A stretch of DNA of 35,910 nt from an uncultured Nitratireductor sp. GTDB taxonomy: Bacteria > Pseudomonadota > Alphaproteobacteria > Rhizobiales > Rhizobiaceae. The notes beneath the pieces were generated by a model, which made no database searches, was not told where the DNA came from, and was given only the letters and a program-made list of their open reading frames with translations. A program made the position numbers and the translations under genes. Where the stretch lies: assembly GCF_913053745.1 (NCBI RefSeq), contig NZ_CAJXGF010000028.1:1-35910 (forward strand), in the 5' to 3' direction. Shown in pieces: positions 7,829 through 15,671 of this stretch. Every line of letters begins with the position of its first letter. The stretch's first letter is position 1.

Positions 7829-9636
7829 AGCGCCTTGGCGGTTTTGGCGGAGTGGGCGAGGTTTTCCATGGTGATGGAGCCGACAAGACGGGTGCCGGTC
7901 GCTTCGCGGCCTGCGGGATCGAAGAAGAGCATGGTGGGCGGGCCTGCGACTTGAAGCGCCTTCATGAGAGCGGCGTTCTCATCGTTGAAATCAGACAGGT
8001 CGGCCTTGATGAGCTGAAAGCTGTCGAGACTGTCGATCACGCCGGCATCCGGCAGGACGGAGCGCTCGATGACTCGGCAGGTGACGCACCAGTCGGCGGT
8101 GAAGTAGACGAGGGTGGGGGTGCCGTCGGCGTCGGCCAACTGCGCCTTGAGTTCGGGAATGGAGCCGGTCTGGCCGAAAGCGAGTTCGCGGGCGGGTGCC
8201 GCTGTTTCGCCGCGCTGGGCGATCCGGGCAAGCGGTTTGAGCGGATCGGTGCCGCCGGAGGCTGCTCCGAGCATCAGGATGATGCCGTAGATGAGCGATA
8301 GCGCACCAACAGAGCGGATGGCGGCGAGCGGCGTCGTTTCGGCGATCCTTGCGCTGAAGGCGAAGCTTGCGATGGCGATCAGCAAGGCGGACCAGAGCGC
8401 CAGATCGACACCGGCGGGGAGCAGGGGCGTAACCGTCCAGATGGCGGTGGCGAGGAAGCCGAAGCCGAACACCCGCTTGACGCTTTCCATCCATGCGCCG
8501 GCGCGCGGCAGGGCCTTGCCGCCGAGCGTGCCGATGACGATGAGGGGGATGCCCTTGCCTATGCCAAGCCCGAAAAGGGCTGCCGCGCCCAGCGCCACAT
8601 CGGCGGTCTGGGCGATGTAGAGGAGTGCGCCGGCCAGCGGAACGGTGACGCAGGGACCGACAATGAGGGCGGATGAGAAACCGAGAATGGCGGCGGAGCG
8701 GCGCGAACCACTGAGACCGCCCGTGCGGTTTGCCACCCAGCTTGTCCACGCGGTCGGCAATTGCAGTTCGAACAGGCCGAACATGGAAAGCGCCAGAACG
8801 GCGAAAAGCGCGGACAATATGCCGATTGTGACGGGCGATTGCAGAACAAGCTGCAGGTTCTGCCCGGACCAGCCGGCGGCGGCACCCAGAAGCGCGAAGG
8901 CCAGGGCGAGCGCGATCACATAGATCGAGGAAAGCTCGAAGCCGCGCCACGCGGTGAGCCTGTCACCCTCGCGCGCCAGTGCGCCGGCCATGATGGGATA
9001 CATGGGGAAAACGCATGGAGTGAAGGCCAGAAGCAGACCGAAGAGCGGGAAGCTGACCAGCACGAGAAGAATGCCGCCACGGCCGAGCAGGGACGGGATG
9101 AGGCCGTCATCCTCGGCGAGCGCGAAGCCGGAGTCTTCGCTCGCCGCGGGTGCTGCGGCGGTCGGCGCTTCTTCCGTGATCCATTCTACGGGCGCGGGGG
9201 CCTGAGATGCTTCGGGCCTGGTGACGGCGAGCGAAAGGGCGTTTACCTGCCGGCTCTCCGGTGCGAAGCAGATGCCGCCGTCCTGACAGCCCTGAAAGGT
9301 GACGTCGAACGTGCCGAAGACCTGTTCGGCAAGATGTGCGCTTGCCTCTTTGTAATAAATCTCGGAGAGGCCGAATGTGGGATCGTCCTTACGGATGCCG
9401 GGGCTGGTTTCGAGCGGCAGTTCCGCGCCATCCTGCGATGCGCCGATGTGATCGCGATAGAGATAGTAGCCTTCGGCGATCTGCCAGTTGAGGGCCAGCG
9501 TACCGTCTTGCGCGCGCGTCACCTCAAGGGTGAAGGCTTCGTCGACCGGCAGCGGCTTGGCGATCTGGGCCGATGCGGGGGCGGGTGCGAGGCTGACGGA
9601 CAGGAAAGCTGCAAGCGCGATCAGGAAGGTCTTCAT
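7825..9636 (-). CDS. dsbD: Thiol:disulfide interchange protein DsbD
   Basis: A 603-residue inner-membrane electron conduit moving reducing equivalents from cytoplasmic thioredoxin to periplasmic thiol proteins. All three modules are present. After a signal peptide (about 1-23) comes the N-terminal immunoglobulin-like domain with C117 and C123 (FQGCQDGGICF). An eight-helix domain follows with cysteines in FTPCVFPMYPIM and LIVGPCVTVPLAGALL, then a C-terminal thioredoxin domain with FTADWCVTC (C517, C520). Length is slightly above the E. coli protein. First gene of a leftward operon; its 3' end overlaps the TlpA-fusion start by 4 bp. It diverges from the L,D-transpeptidase/two-component operon across a 141-bp spacer carrying a CTTAAG direct repeat. 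Confidence 0.95.
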   Translation of the reverse strand: MKTFLIALAAFLSVSLAPAPASAQIAKPLPVDEAFTLEVTRAQDGTLALNWQIAEGYYLYRDHIGASQDGAELPLETSPGIRKDDPTFGLSEIYYKEASAHLAEQVFGTFDVTFQGCQDGGICFAPESRQVNALSLAVTRPEASQAPAPVEWITEEAPTAAAPAASEDSGFALAEDDGLIPSLLGRGGILLVLVSFPLFGLLLAFTPCVFPMYPIMAGALAREGDRLTAWRGFELSSIYVIALALAFALLGAAAGWSGQNLQLVLQSPVTIGILSALFAVLALSMFGLFELQLPTAWTSWVANRTGGLSGSRRSAAILGFSSALIVGPCVTVPLAGALLYIAQTADVALGAAALFGLGIGKGIPLIVIGTLGGKALPRAGAWMESVKRVFGFGFLATAIWTVTPLLPAGVDLALWSALLIAIASFAFSARIAETTPLAAIRSVGALSLIYGIILMLGAASGGTDPLKPLARIAQRGETAAPARELAFGQTGSIPELKAQLADADGTPTLVYFTADWCVTCRVIERSVLPDAGVIDSLDSFQLIKADLSDFNDENAALMKALQVAGPPTMLFFDPAGREATGTRLVGSITMENLAHSAKTAKAL

Positions 9637-9713
9637 TCTGTCACTTCTATCGTGTGAACTGCCGGGTTCGTATCCTCATGGCGGTATGCTGGAGCGTGAA
9701 TTGAACGCCTCAA

Positions 9714-9730
9714 CTTAAGGCAGCCTTAAG
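9714..9730 (+). promoter_or_regulatory. PmrA/QseB-type response-regulator box
   Basis: CTTAAG (9714-9719), 5 nt (GCAGC), CTTAAG (9725-9730): a perfect direct repeat with 11-bp period. The known PmrA/BasR box has the form YTTAAK-N5-YTTAAK, and the linked response regulator is of that OmpR subgroup. The box lies 48 bp upstream of the L,D-transpeptidase start and 78 bp upstream of dsbD, where it could overlap the -35 region of the rightward promoter. Binding is inferred. Confidence 0.65.
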
Positions 9731-9777
9731 GTGGGTGTTGTTTTGGGCGGGCGATGAAGCAGTAAGGAGTTTTCAGC

Positions 9778-10566
9778 ATGGCGCATTTTCGCACGGGCAT
9801 GAGCGCCCGGATGCGGGCGTCCGACCGACCGGACGAGGGACATATGGGCGTTGGACATTCTATCGGTTCAGGGCGGTTGGGACGGCGTGGCTTTCTGGCC
9901 GGGCTGAGCGCGCTGGCGGTTTCAGGCTGCGTTGCGACGCCGAAATCCGAAGCTCCGAAGGTGGTGGAGCCGCCGAAACCCAAGCGCGTCGTTCCACCCA
10001 TGTATTACGCCATGCCGAATGAGCGTTTTCCCATTCCCGAAGTCGATATAAGTCATCTGGAAGAACGCTGGTGGCGCAAGGAGGTGGATTATCCCACCAG
10101 CGAGCGCAAGGGCACGCTGATCGTGGATACGCCGAACAGGTATCTCTACCATGTGACCGGGCCGAACCGGGCGACGCGCTATGGCATCGGTGTCGGGCGC
10201 GACGGCTTCTCGTGGGCTGGACGGGCGATCATGGCCTATCGCCGCGAATGGCCGCGCTGGACGCCGCCGGACGAGATGGTGGCGCGGCGACCGGAACTGG
10301 AGCCCTACAGCATCGCCAATGGCGGCATGCCTCCGGGCCTGCGCAACCCTCTTGGCGCACGCTCGCACTATATCCATCTGAACGGCAAAGACACGCTTTA
10401 CCGCATTCATGGCACGCCGGAGCCGTGGAGCATCGGCAAGGCCGTTTCGTCCGGCTGTATCCGTCTCATCAATCAGGATATCATTCACCTGTACGACAAT
10501 GTGAGGGACGGCAGCCCGATTGTCGTCATTCCAGACCCGAAGATGCACCATCTGCTGGTTTCCTGA
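9778..10566 (+). CDS. L,D-transpeptidase (YkuD), probable Tat/lipoprotein export
   Basis: A 262-residue envelope enzyme predicted to form 3-3 peptidoglycan cross-links or anchor proteins to the wall. ATG 9778 follows AAGGAG (9763-9768, 9-nt spacer). The N-terminus is unusual: about 33 hydrophilic residues before GRLGRRGFLAGLSALAVSGC, combining a twin-arginine pair with a lipobox-like LAVSGC. Start sites at 9808 or 9844 would give a more usual signal. The YkuD core shows IHLNG, HGTPEPWSIG with H211 and the catalytic SSGCIRL with C227, a 16-residue spacing fitting the family. First gene of a rightward operon with a response regulator, kinase and DsbA; its catalytic thiol makes it a plausible client of the neighbouring disulfide reductases. 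Confidence 0.88.
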   Translation: MAHFRTGMSARMRASDRPDEGHMGVGHSIGSGRLGRRGFLAGLSALAVSGCVATPKSEAPKVVEPPKPKRVVPPMYYAMPNERFPIPEVDISHLEERWWRKEVDYPTSERKGTLIVDTPNRYLYHVTGPNRATRYGIGVGRDGFSWAGRAIMAYRREWPRWTPPDEMVARRPELEPYSIANGGMPPGLRNPLGARSHYIHLNGKDTLYRIHGTPEPWSIGKAVSSGCIRLINQDIIHLYDNVRDGSPIVVIPDPKMHHLLVS

Positions 10567-10604
10567 CAGGCCTGTTCCTTGCCGATGTGAACGAGACGCG
10601 TGCG

Positions 10605-11270
10605 ATGCGACTTTTGGTGGTTGAAGACGATCCGCTGCTTTTGGACGGTCTGACCGTGGGGCTGGGGCTTGCCGGCTTCACGGTCGATGCCGTGACCACC
10701 TGTGAGGACGCCTTCGCCGCGCTCAGTGCACAGGCTTATGAAGGTGTCGTTCTCGACCTGATGCTGCCGGACGGCTCCGGTCTCGATGTGCTTTCGGATT
10801 TGCGCCGGCGAGGCGATGCCACGCCGGCGGTGCTTCTGACGGCGCGCGATCAGGTTCCCGACCGGATTGCCGGATTGGACGCCGGTGCCGACGACTATCT
10901 GGGAAAGCCCTTCGATCTCGACGAACTGGCGGCGCGTGTGCGTGCCGCGGTGCGCCGGGGCAAGGGACGCTCCAGCGCAACGCTCGCCTGGGGCGGGGTA
11001 ACGCTCGATCCGGCAAACCGGTCCGTTACCCGCGACGGTGACCTGGTAATCCTGACGCGGCGCGAATTTGCGCTTCTGGCGGCGCTGATGGAACGGCCGG
11101 AAAGCATCCTTTCCAAACCGGCACTCGAAGAAACGATCTATGGCTGGCAGGAAGAGGTGGAGAGTAACGCCGTGGAGGTGCACATCCACAAGCTGCGCTC
11201 CAAACTCGGCTCCGACTTTATACGCACCGTGCGGGGAGTGGGATATCGGCTTCGGGAGGTGCGCGCATGA
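10605..11270 (+). CDS. OmpR-family response regulator (PmrA/QseB type)
   Basis: A 221-residue two-domain regulator. The receiver domain runs from MRLLVVEDDPLLLDGL to about residue 115, with phospho-acceptor D51 (VVLDLMLPDGSG), switch residue in LLTARD and conserved Lys in YLGKPFD. The C-terminal winged-helix domain (about 128-218) has LTRREFALLAALM, VEVHIHKLRSKLG and TVRGVGYRL. It starts 38 bp after the transpeptidase gene and overlaps the kinase start by ATGA. The QseB/PmrA subgroup typically recognises CTTAA-type direct repeats, and such a repeat lies upstream of this operon, so autoregulation and control of both divergent arms are likely. Confidence 0.93.
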   Translation: MRLLVVEDDPLLLDGLTVGLGLAGFTVDAVTTCEDAFAALSAQAYEGVVLDLMLPDGSGLDVLSDLRRRGDATPAVLLTARDQVPDRIAGLDAGADDYLGKPFDLDELAARVRAAVRRGKGRSSATLAWGGVTLDPANRSVTRDGDLVILTRREFALLAALMERPESILSKPALEETIYGWQEEVESNAVEVHIHKLRSKLGSDFIRTVRGVGYRLREVRA

Positions 11271-12637
11271 AGTCCATACGGGCGCGACTGATTCTGATCC
11301 TCATGGGCTCGACGGGGCTGGTGTGGCTGCTTGCCGTCGGCTGGATCTATCTCAGTACGCAGGCCGAGGTGGAGCGGGTGCTGGATGCGCGGCTGATGGA
11401 GGCGGCGCGGATGGTCAATTCGCTCCTGTCCGATCATCGTATCGACGTGGGGCTGGAGGAAGGGGCAGCCAGCCACGTGGTGGGCGAGTTCGAGCACAGC
11501 CACCGTCCCTACGAGCGTCAACTTTCGTGTCAGATCTGGACGCTGGAAGGCAGTCTTGTAGGACGCTCGGAGAACGCGCCGGCAACGCCGTTGAGCGAGG
11601 TCGTGGACGGGTTTTCAGAAACCGAGGTGGGGGGCGAGCGCTGGCGTGTTTTCTCCGTGGAGAACCAGCGGCTCAATGTGCGTGTGATGGTGGGCGACAG
11701 CCTGAAAATCCGCGAAAGCCTGGTGAGCGACGTGATCACGGGACTGGTGGTGCCCGCACTTCTGATCCTGCCGTTTCTGGTGGGCGTCATCCTCGTTTCC
11801 GTCGGGCGGGGCCTTGCGCCTCTGAGCGATATGGCCGAAACGCTTACAACACGCCCGGCAAACGATCTGCGGCCGCTCAAGGCTGACAAACTGCCGAAGG
11901 AAATCGCGCCGGCGGTCAATGCGCTCAACGGACTTTTCAAGCGGGTGGAAGACGCGCGCGACCGCGAGCGCAGTTTTACCGCATTCGCCGCCCATGAACT
12001 GAAGACCCCGCTGGCGGGCGTGAAGACGCAGGCGCAGATTGCGTTGGCGAGCGACGACCCGGCCGTGCATGCCAATGCGTTGCGGCAGATCACCATGGGC
12101 GTGGACCGGACCAGCCGACTCGTGAAGCAATTGCTCGACCTGGCCGCCCTCGAGGCGAACGACGCTGAGTCGAATCTTCAGGCTGTGAGTGCACATGCGC
12201 TTCTCAACCGGAGTGTGGCGGAGCTGCCTTTGCCAGCGGACGGGGCACGCCTTGTCGTTGAGGGTGGAGAAGCGCGTGCACCCGTCATGATCTTTGCCGA
12301 ACCGCATTTTCTCTCGCTTGCGCTGCGCAATCTGGTCGAAAACGCGCTCAACCATTCGCCGGAAACCTCCGTGGTTGAGTGCCGGGTAGAGCGGGAGACC
12401 GAAGGGGTGAGACTTGTCGTACAGGATAACGGCCCGGGCATCCCGGAAGACGAGATTCTCAAGGTGGTGGGAAAATTCGTGCGCGGGCGAAACCGCTCGG
12501 CCACCGGCAGCGGTCTGGGGCTCGCCATCGCACAGGCGGCCATTGGGCGCATGGACGGCACGCTTGCACTTGAAAACCGGGATGGCGGCGGATTGAGAGC
12601 GGTTCTGACAGTGCGCGCGGCGGGGGCAGGCACGTGA
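11267..12637 (+). CDS. Sensor histidine kinase (QseC/PmrB type)
   Basis: A 456-residue membrane kinase paired with the upstream regulator. TM1 about residues 8-30, a periplasmic sensor of about 120 residues, TM2 about 157-180, then HAMP. The dimerisation/H-box is FAAHELKTPLAGVKTQAQ with H243. The ATPase domain has LRNLVENALNHSP (N box), VQDNGPGIPEDE (G1) and GSGLGLAIAQAA (G2). The sensor contains a single cysteine (in QLSCQIW), so an intramolecular disulfide switch is not evident. The stop overlaps the GTG start of the next gene. The stimulus is unknown; the flanking redox genes suggest periplasmic thiol, copper or envelope stress. Confidence 0.93.
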   Translation: MKSIRARLILILMGSTGLVWLLAVGWIYLSTQAEVERVLDARLMEAARMVNSLLSDHRIDVGLEEGAASHVVGEFEHSHRPYERQLSCQIWTLEGSLVGRSENAPATPLSEVVDGFSETEVGGERWRVFSVENQRLNVRVMVGDSLKIRESLVSDVITGLVVPALLILPFLVGVILVSVGRGLAPLSDMAETLTTRPANDLRPLKADKLPKEIAPAVNALNGLFKRVEDARDRERSFTAFAAHELKTPLAGVKTQAQIALASDDPAVHANALRQITMGVDRTSRLVKQLLDLAALEANDAESNLQAVSAHALLNRSVAELPLPADGARLVVEGGEARAPVMIFAEPHFLSLALRNLVENALNHSPETSVVECRVERETEGVRLVVQDNGPGIPEDEILKVVGKFVRGRNRSATGSGLGLAIAQAAIGRMDGTLALENRDGGGLRAVLTVRAAGAGT

Positions 12638-13260
12638 TTTCCCGGCGTGACTTACTGGCTGGAGCTTCCGGCACGCTGGCGCTTGTGCCTTTGTCCGCGG
12701 GTGCGGCGCCCGGCCTTGACGACATGGTGTGCGACCCTGGCTTGAAGGTGCTGGGCAATCCGGCGGGTGATGTGACCATTGCCGAGTTCTTCGATTATCT
12801 CTGCCCGTCCTGCAAGGCGATCCACGCAGCGCTGAAGGAGAGCGTGCGTGCCGATGGCAGACTGAGGCTGGTGATGAAGGACTGGCCGATCAACGGTGGT
12901 ATGGCCTGGTATGCCTCACGCATGGTGCACGCATCGGCGGGGCTCGGTGTTTATGAACCTGCGCACAATGCCGTGATGACTATCGAAGGCGAACTGACGC
13001 ATGGAGAGGTGGACGATGCGCTGCGCAGCGTCGGTGCCGATGCCGGAGATGTGCGCGACATGCTGGATGTACATCTGACTACGATCGATGCATTGATCGC
13101 TCGCAACCAGGCGCACGCCAGGGCGCTCAGGCTTGACGGAACGCCGGGTTTCCTCATTGGAGACAGGCTCTACAGGCGGCCGCTTGCCGTGCGTGAAATA
13201 GTGGAAGCAGTTGCGCTGATGCGAGCGAAGTGGGAGTCCGAATCGGCTCACGAGTGCTGA
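12634..13260 (+). CDS. DsbA-like periplasmic oxidoreductase (CPSC)
   Basis: A 208-residue secreted thioredoxin-fold protein starting at GTG 12634, which overlaps the kinase stop (GTGA). N-terminus MISRRDLLAGASGTLALVPL has a twin Arg and hydrophobic core; cleavage is likely near residue 24. The active site is FFDYLCPSCK (C57, C60), with cis-Pro loop DGTPGFLIG. Two extra cysteines, C33 and the C-terminal C208, are unusual and could form a second disulfide. It is clearly related to the CPYC protein at 6381-6998 (shared GNP-GDVTIAEFFDY and RLVMKDWPI blocks), so the locus carries two paralogs with different active-site dipeptides on its two arms, probably with different redox potentials. Confidence 0.88.
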   Translation: MISRRDLLAGASGTLALVPLSAGAAPGLDDMVCDPGLKVLGNPAGDVTIAEFFDYLCPSCKAIHAALKESVRADGRLRLVMKDWPINGGMAWYASRMVHASAGLGVYEPAHNAVMTIEGELTHGEVDDALRSVGADAGDVRDMLDVHLTTIDALIARNQAHARALRLDGTPGFLIGDRLYRRPLAVREIVEAVALMRAKWESESAHEC

Positions 13261-13427
13261 GTCGACTCGTTGGCGAGTGACCACTTTGCGCCGTCTGATA
13301 CCCGCCATCAACCCGTCTCGGCATTTCTCGAAAGCTGCCGTTACCAACGGACGATATTTGCATGCGACATCATGCATAATTTTCGCATTCAGACGGCTGT
13401 TCAGCCGACGAAATCGTATGACCAGAA

Positions 13428-13465
13428 TATGCAAGCTAACTTGCAAGACATATTACTATTGCAAG
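13428..13465 (+). promoter_or_regulatory. Putative RpiR operator, copy 1 (upstream of the regulator gene)
   Basis: TATGCAAGCTAACTTGC (13428-13444) contains GCAAG-ctaa-CTTGC, an inverted repeat; TTGCAAG recurs at 13441 and 13459. A -10-like TATAGC lies just downstream (about 13482). The same architecture, with the two blocks again offset by 31 bp, occurs upstream of the binding-protein gene at 14396. Autoregulation by the RpiR protein is inferred. Confidence 0.65.
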
Positions 13466-13504
13466 TTTATATGCGTTACGCTATAGCTTGAGCAAGGAGG
13501 AGTG

Positions 13505-14350
13505 ATGTCGATACTCGAACGCGTTCAGGCAGTGGCGGAAAGTCTCACACGAGCGGAACATTTGCTGGTGCGAGAAGTCATCGCCAAACCCCGGGATGTC
13601 GCTTTGGGAACGGCTTCCAGTCTGGCCCAGCGCACTGGCGTGCACGAGGCTACTGCATCGCGTCTCGCAAAGAAACTGGGTTTTGAGAGCTACGCCAACT
13701 TTCGCGATGCCATTCGCCAGGAATTTATCGTCAAGGCAGGCCCAGCCACACGCGTTCGCAACACGTTGGAAGCGGCAGCGCAAAACGGCGATATTCTCAA
13801 CGAGCTGATCGCACGTGAAGTCGAAGCGCTGACGGCACTTCCTGATTATGTTGATTCCTCTCGAATTTCTGACGCGGTTAAAGCGCTGACTGCCGCCCGT
13901 CGCGTCTTTATTTTCGCGCGCGGCAATGCCGTAACACTCTCCACAATGTTGGCCCGCAGGCTATTGCGTATGGGAGTGGAGGTGGAGGTTCTGTCGGGAG
14001 ATGGGCGCGATTTGGCCGAACAAATGCTGGGCATTGGCGCAGACGATGTGATGGTATTGTTTGTTTTCCGCCGCCAGCCTCGTCATTTCGCGCCCCTTGT
14101 CGAACGAGCGCATCACGTGGGTGCTGGCACTCTTGCCATTTCGGGTTCGATCGGACCTGCCTTGACGCCTGCACCAAAACTTTTGTTGTCCGCACCAAGA
14201 TCAGGGTCAAATGACAGCTTTCAGACTTTGACGGTACCCATGGCCATAACCAATGCCCTGGTGCTCATGATGGCGCAAATGAATCAGGATGCAACACTCG
14301 AGCGGTTGGAAACGCTGGGCGAACTTATCAGCAATTTCGAGTCTCGATAG
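13505..14350 (+). CDS. MurR/RpiR-family transcriptional regulator with SIS domain
   Basis: A 281-residue regulator. N-terminal RpiR helix-turn-helix (about 1-75) with LTRAEHLLVREVIAKP and HEATASRLAKKLGFESYANF, then a SIS sugar-isomerase fold (about 115-245) with VFIFARGNAVTLS and LAISGS. SIS domains of this family usually bind phosphosugars or related phosphorylated ligands. ATG 13505 is 4 nt after AGGAGG (13495-13500); the overlapping GTG at 13502 is too close to that site. It stands 142 bp before an ABC importer transcribed the same way and carries the same operator upstream, so it is the probable repressor or activator of the importer, induced by a phosphorylated ligand. Confidence 0.92.
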   Translation: MSILERVQAVAESLTRAEHLLVREVIAKPRDVALGTASSLAQRTGVHEATASRLAKKLGFESYANFRDAIRQEFIVKAGPATRVRNTLEAAAQNGDILNELIAREVEALTALPDYVDSSRISDAVKALTAARRVFIFARGNAVTLSTMLARRLLRMGVEVEVLSGDGRDLAEQMLGIGADDVMVLFVFRRQPRHFAPLVERAHHVGAGTLAISGSIGPALTPAPKLLLSAPRSGSNDSFQTLTVPMAITNALVLMMAQMNQDATLERLETLGELISNFESR

Positions 14351-14395
14351 GAGGAGGCGGTGTTGGGAGGACACCGAAATTCTGCGCGTCATATT

Positions 14396-14433
14396 TATGC
14401 AAGCTATTTTGCGTGTCATCACAATGTTGCAAA
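14396..14433 (+). promoter_or_regulatory. Putative RpiR operator, copy 2 (upstream of the importer)
   Basis: TATGCAAGCTATTTTGC (14396-14412) followed by TTGCAAAG at 14427 repeats the layout at 13428, with the same 31-bp offset. Aligning the first 37 bp of both copies by eye gives about 27 identities, 11 of them consecutive at the start. It sits 60-97 bp before the binding-protein ATG. Confidence 0.65.
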
Positions 14434-14492
14434 GAAATGTGCAGGAAGAGGGGCCGGTGAAGCCGGTTCATAACCAACTGGAGGACAGGGAT

Positions 14493-15614
14493 ATGACCCT
14501 CAAGCAAGTATTACTTTCGACGGCTGCCGCCGGTCTCCTCGCGATGCCCGCTGTGGCACAGGATCTTGATGCGATGAGTGCGCAGGAGTTGTTGCCGCTG
14601 GCGCAAGAGGAGGGAACCGTAACGGTGTATTCCTTCACCAGTCGCATCGCGGCTGTCGAAGCTGCCTTTGAAGCACGATACCCCGGCATCGACCTCGTAG
14701 GTTATGATGCCAGCTCGACCGAGCAAATCGCGCGATTGCGCGCCGAATCCGCAGCCGGCATTGCGTCTGCAGACGTCGTTTACATTTCTGATGCACCCGT
14801 TGTTCTCAGCGAACTGCTGGAGACAGGGTTGATCGAGGCTTATGTACCGCCGCGCATGAGTGATCTTTTGCCCAAAGAGTTCAAATCGCCATTGCTTGCG
14901 CAGCGGCTCTCTACAAAGGTTTTGATGTATAATGAAGAGGCGAATCCGGACGGCGCTCCGGTCGATAATCTGTGGGACCTGACCCGCGATGAGTGGAGCG
15001 GTCGCGTCGTCATGGTCGATCCGCTGCAGCGTGGCGACTACCTCGATCTTATGGTCGAGTTCGTCCTGCGCTCTGAGGAAATGGCGGCCGCCTACGAAGC
15101 CGAGTTCGGTGTGCCAGTCACGCTTGACCCCGGCGTCGAGAAAGCCGGCATCCAGTTCATCACAGATCTTTTTGCAAACGATATCGTGCTGGTATCATCC
15201 ACCGACGACGTCAATGCGGCGATCGGTTCGATGGGGCAGTCCAACCCTCCGGTCGGGTTTACATCCTATTCCGATCGCCGGGATAATGAAGATGAAGGCT
15301 GGGCACTTCAGGTTGCCAACGATGTCACGCCGTCAAATGGCATCATCTTCCCAGCACTCCTGGCCCTTGCTGCCGATGCCGGGCATCCTGCAGCGGCTAG
15401 GCTCGCCATCGATTTTCTGATGGGTGATGACAGTGAAACGGGTGGAGACGGTTTTGCTCCGTTTTATGTCGCGGGCGACTATGCAACGCGCACCGACATT
15501 GTCAGTCACCCCGATGCTGTTCCGCTCAAAGACTTTTCCGCATGGCGCATCGTTCCGGCCGCTACAGCAGAAATCCGACAGGATGTCGCCGACACGATTC
15601 TGATCCTGCAATAA
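14493..15614 (+). CDS. ABC importer periplasmic binding protein ('ferric/phosphonate/sugar-phosphate' class)
   Basis: A 373-residue exported binding protein. Signal peptide MTLKQVLLSTAAAGLLAMPA ending near VAQ, then EEGTVTVYSFTSRIAAVEAAF, the start typical of the FbpA/AfuA fold, and NLWDLTRDEWSGRVVMVDP in the hinge. Authentic ferric-ion binders carry a C-terminal adjacent Tyr pair; here the corresponding stretch reads VGFTSYSDRRDNEDE without a YY, arguing against iron. Relatives such as AfuA bind hexose phosphates and others bind 2-aminoethylphosphonate. ATG 14493 follows GGAGG (14480-14484). A stem-loop after the gene may favour high expression relative to the permease. Confidence 0.85.
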   Translation: MTLKQVLLSTAAAGLLAMPAVAQDLDAMSAQELLPLAQEEGTVTVYSFTSRIAAVEAAFEARYPGIDLVGYDASSTEQIARLRAESAAGIASADVVYISDAPVVLSELLETGLIEAYVPPRMSDLLPKEFKSPLLAQRLSTKVLMYNEEANPDGAPVDNLWDLTRDEWSGRVVMVDPLQRGDYLDLMVEFVLRSEEMAAAYEAEFGVPVTLDPGVEKAGIQFITDLFANDIVLVSSTDDVNAAIGSMGQSNPPVGFTSYSDRRDNEDEGWALQVANDVTPSNGIIFPALLALAADAGHPAAARLAIDFLMGDDSETGGDGFAPFYVAGDYATRTDIVSHPDAVPLKDFSAWRIVPAATAEIRQDVADTILILQ

Positions 15615-15629
15615 TTGACCTGACATTGA

Positions 15630-15651
15630 CCCTGGCGACCCGTCGCCAGGG
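15630..15651 (+). terminator. Intercistronic stem-loop between binding protein and permease
   Basis: CCCTGGCGAC (15630-15639) and GTCGCCAGGG (15642-15651) are perfect inverted repeats around CC, giving an 8-9 bp GC-rich stem with a 4-6 nt loop, 15 nt after the stop. There is no T-run, so it more likely stabilises the upstream mRNA end or attenuates partially than fully terminates. Confidence 0.6.
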
Positions 15652-15671
15652 CACTTGAACGGACATCTTCC

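Noticed and set aside
13259..13268. GAGTCGACTC palindrome at the DsbA stop as a terminator
   Set aside because: Only 10 bp, no loop and no T-run; it does not form a plausible hairpin by itself.
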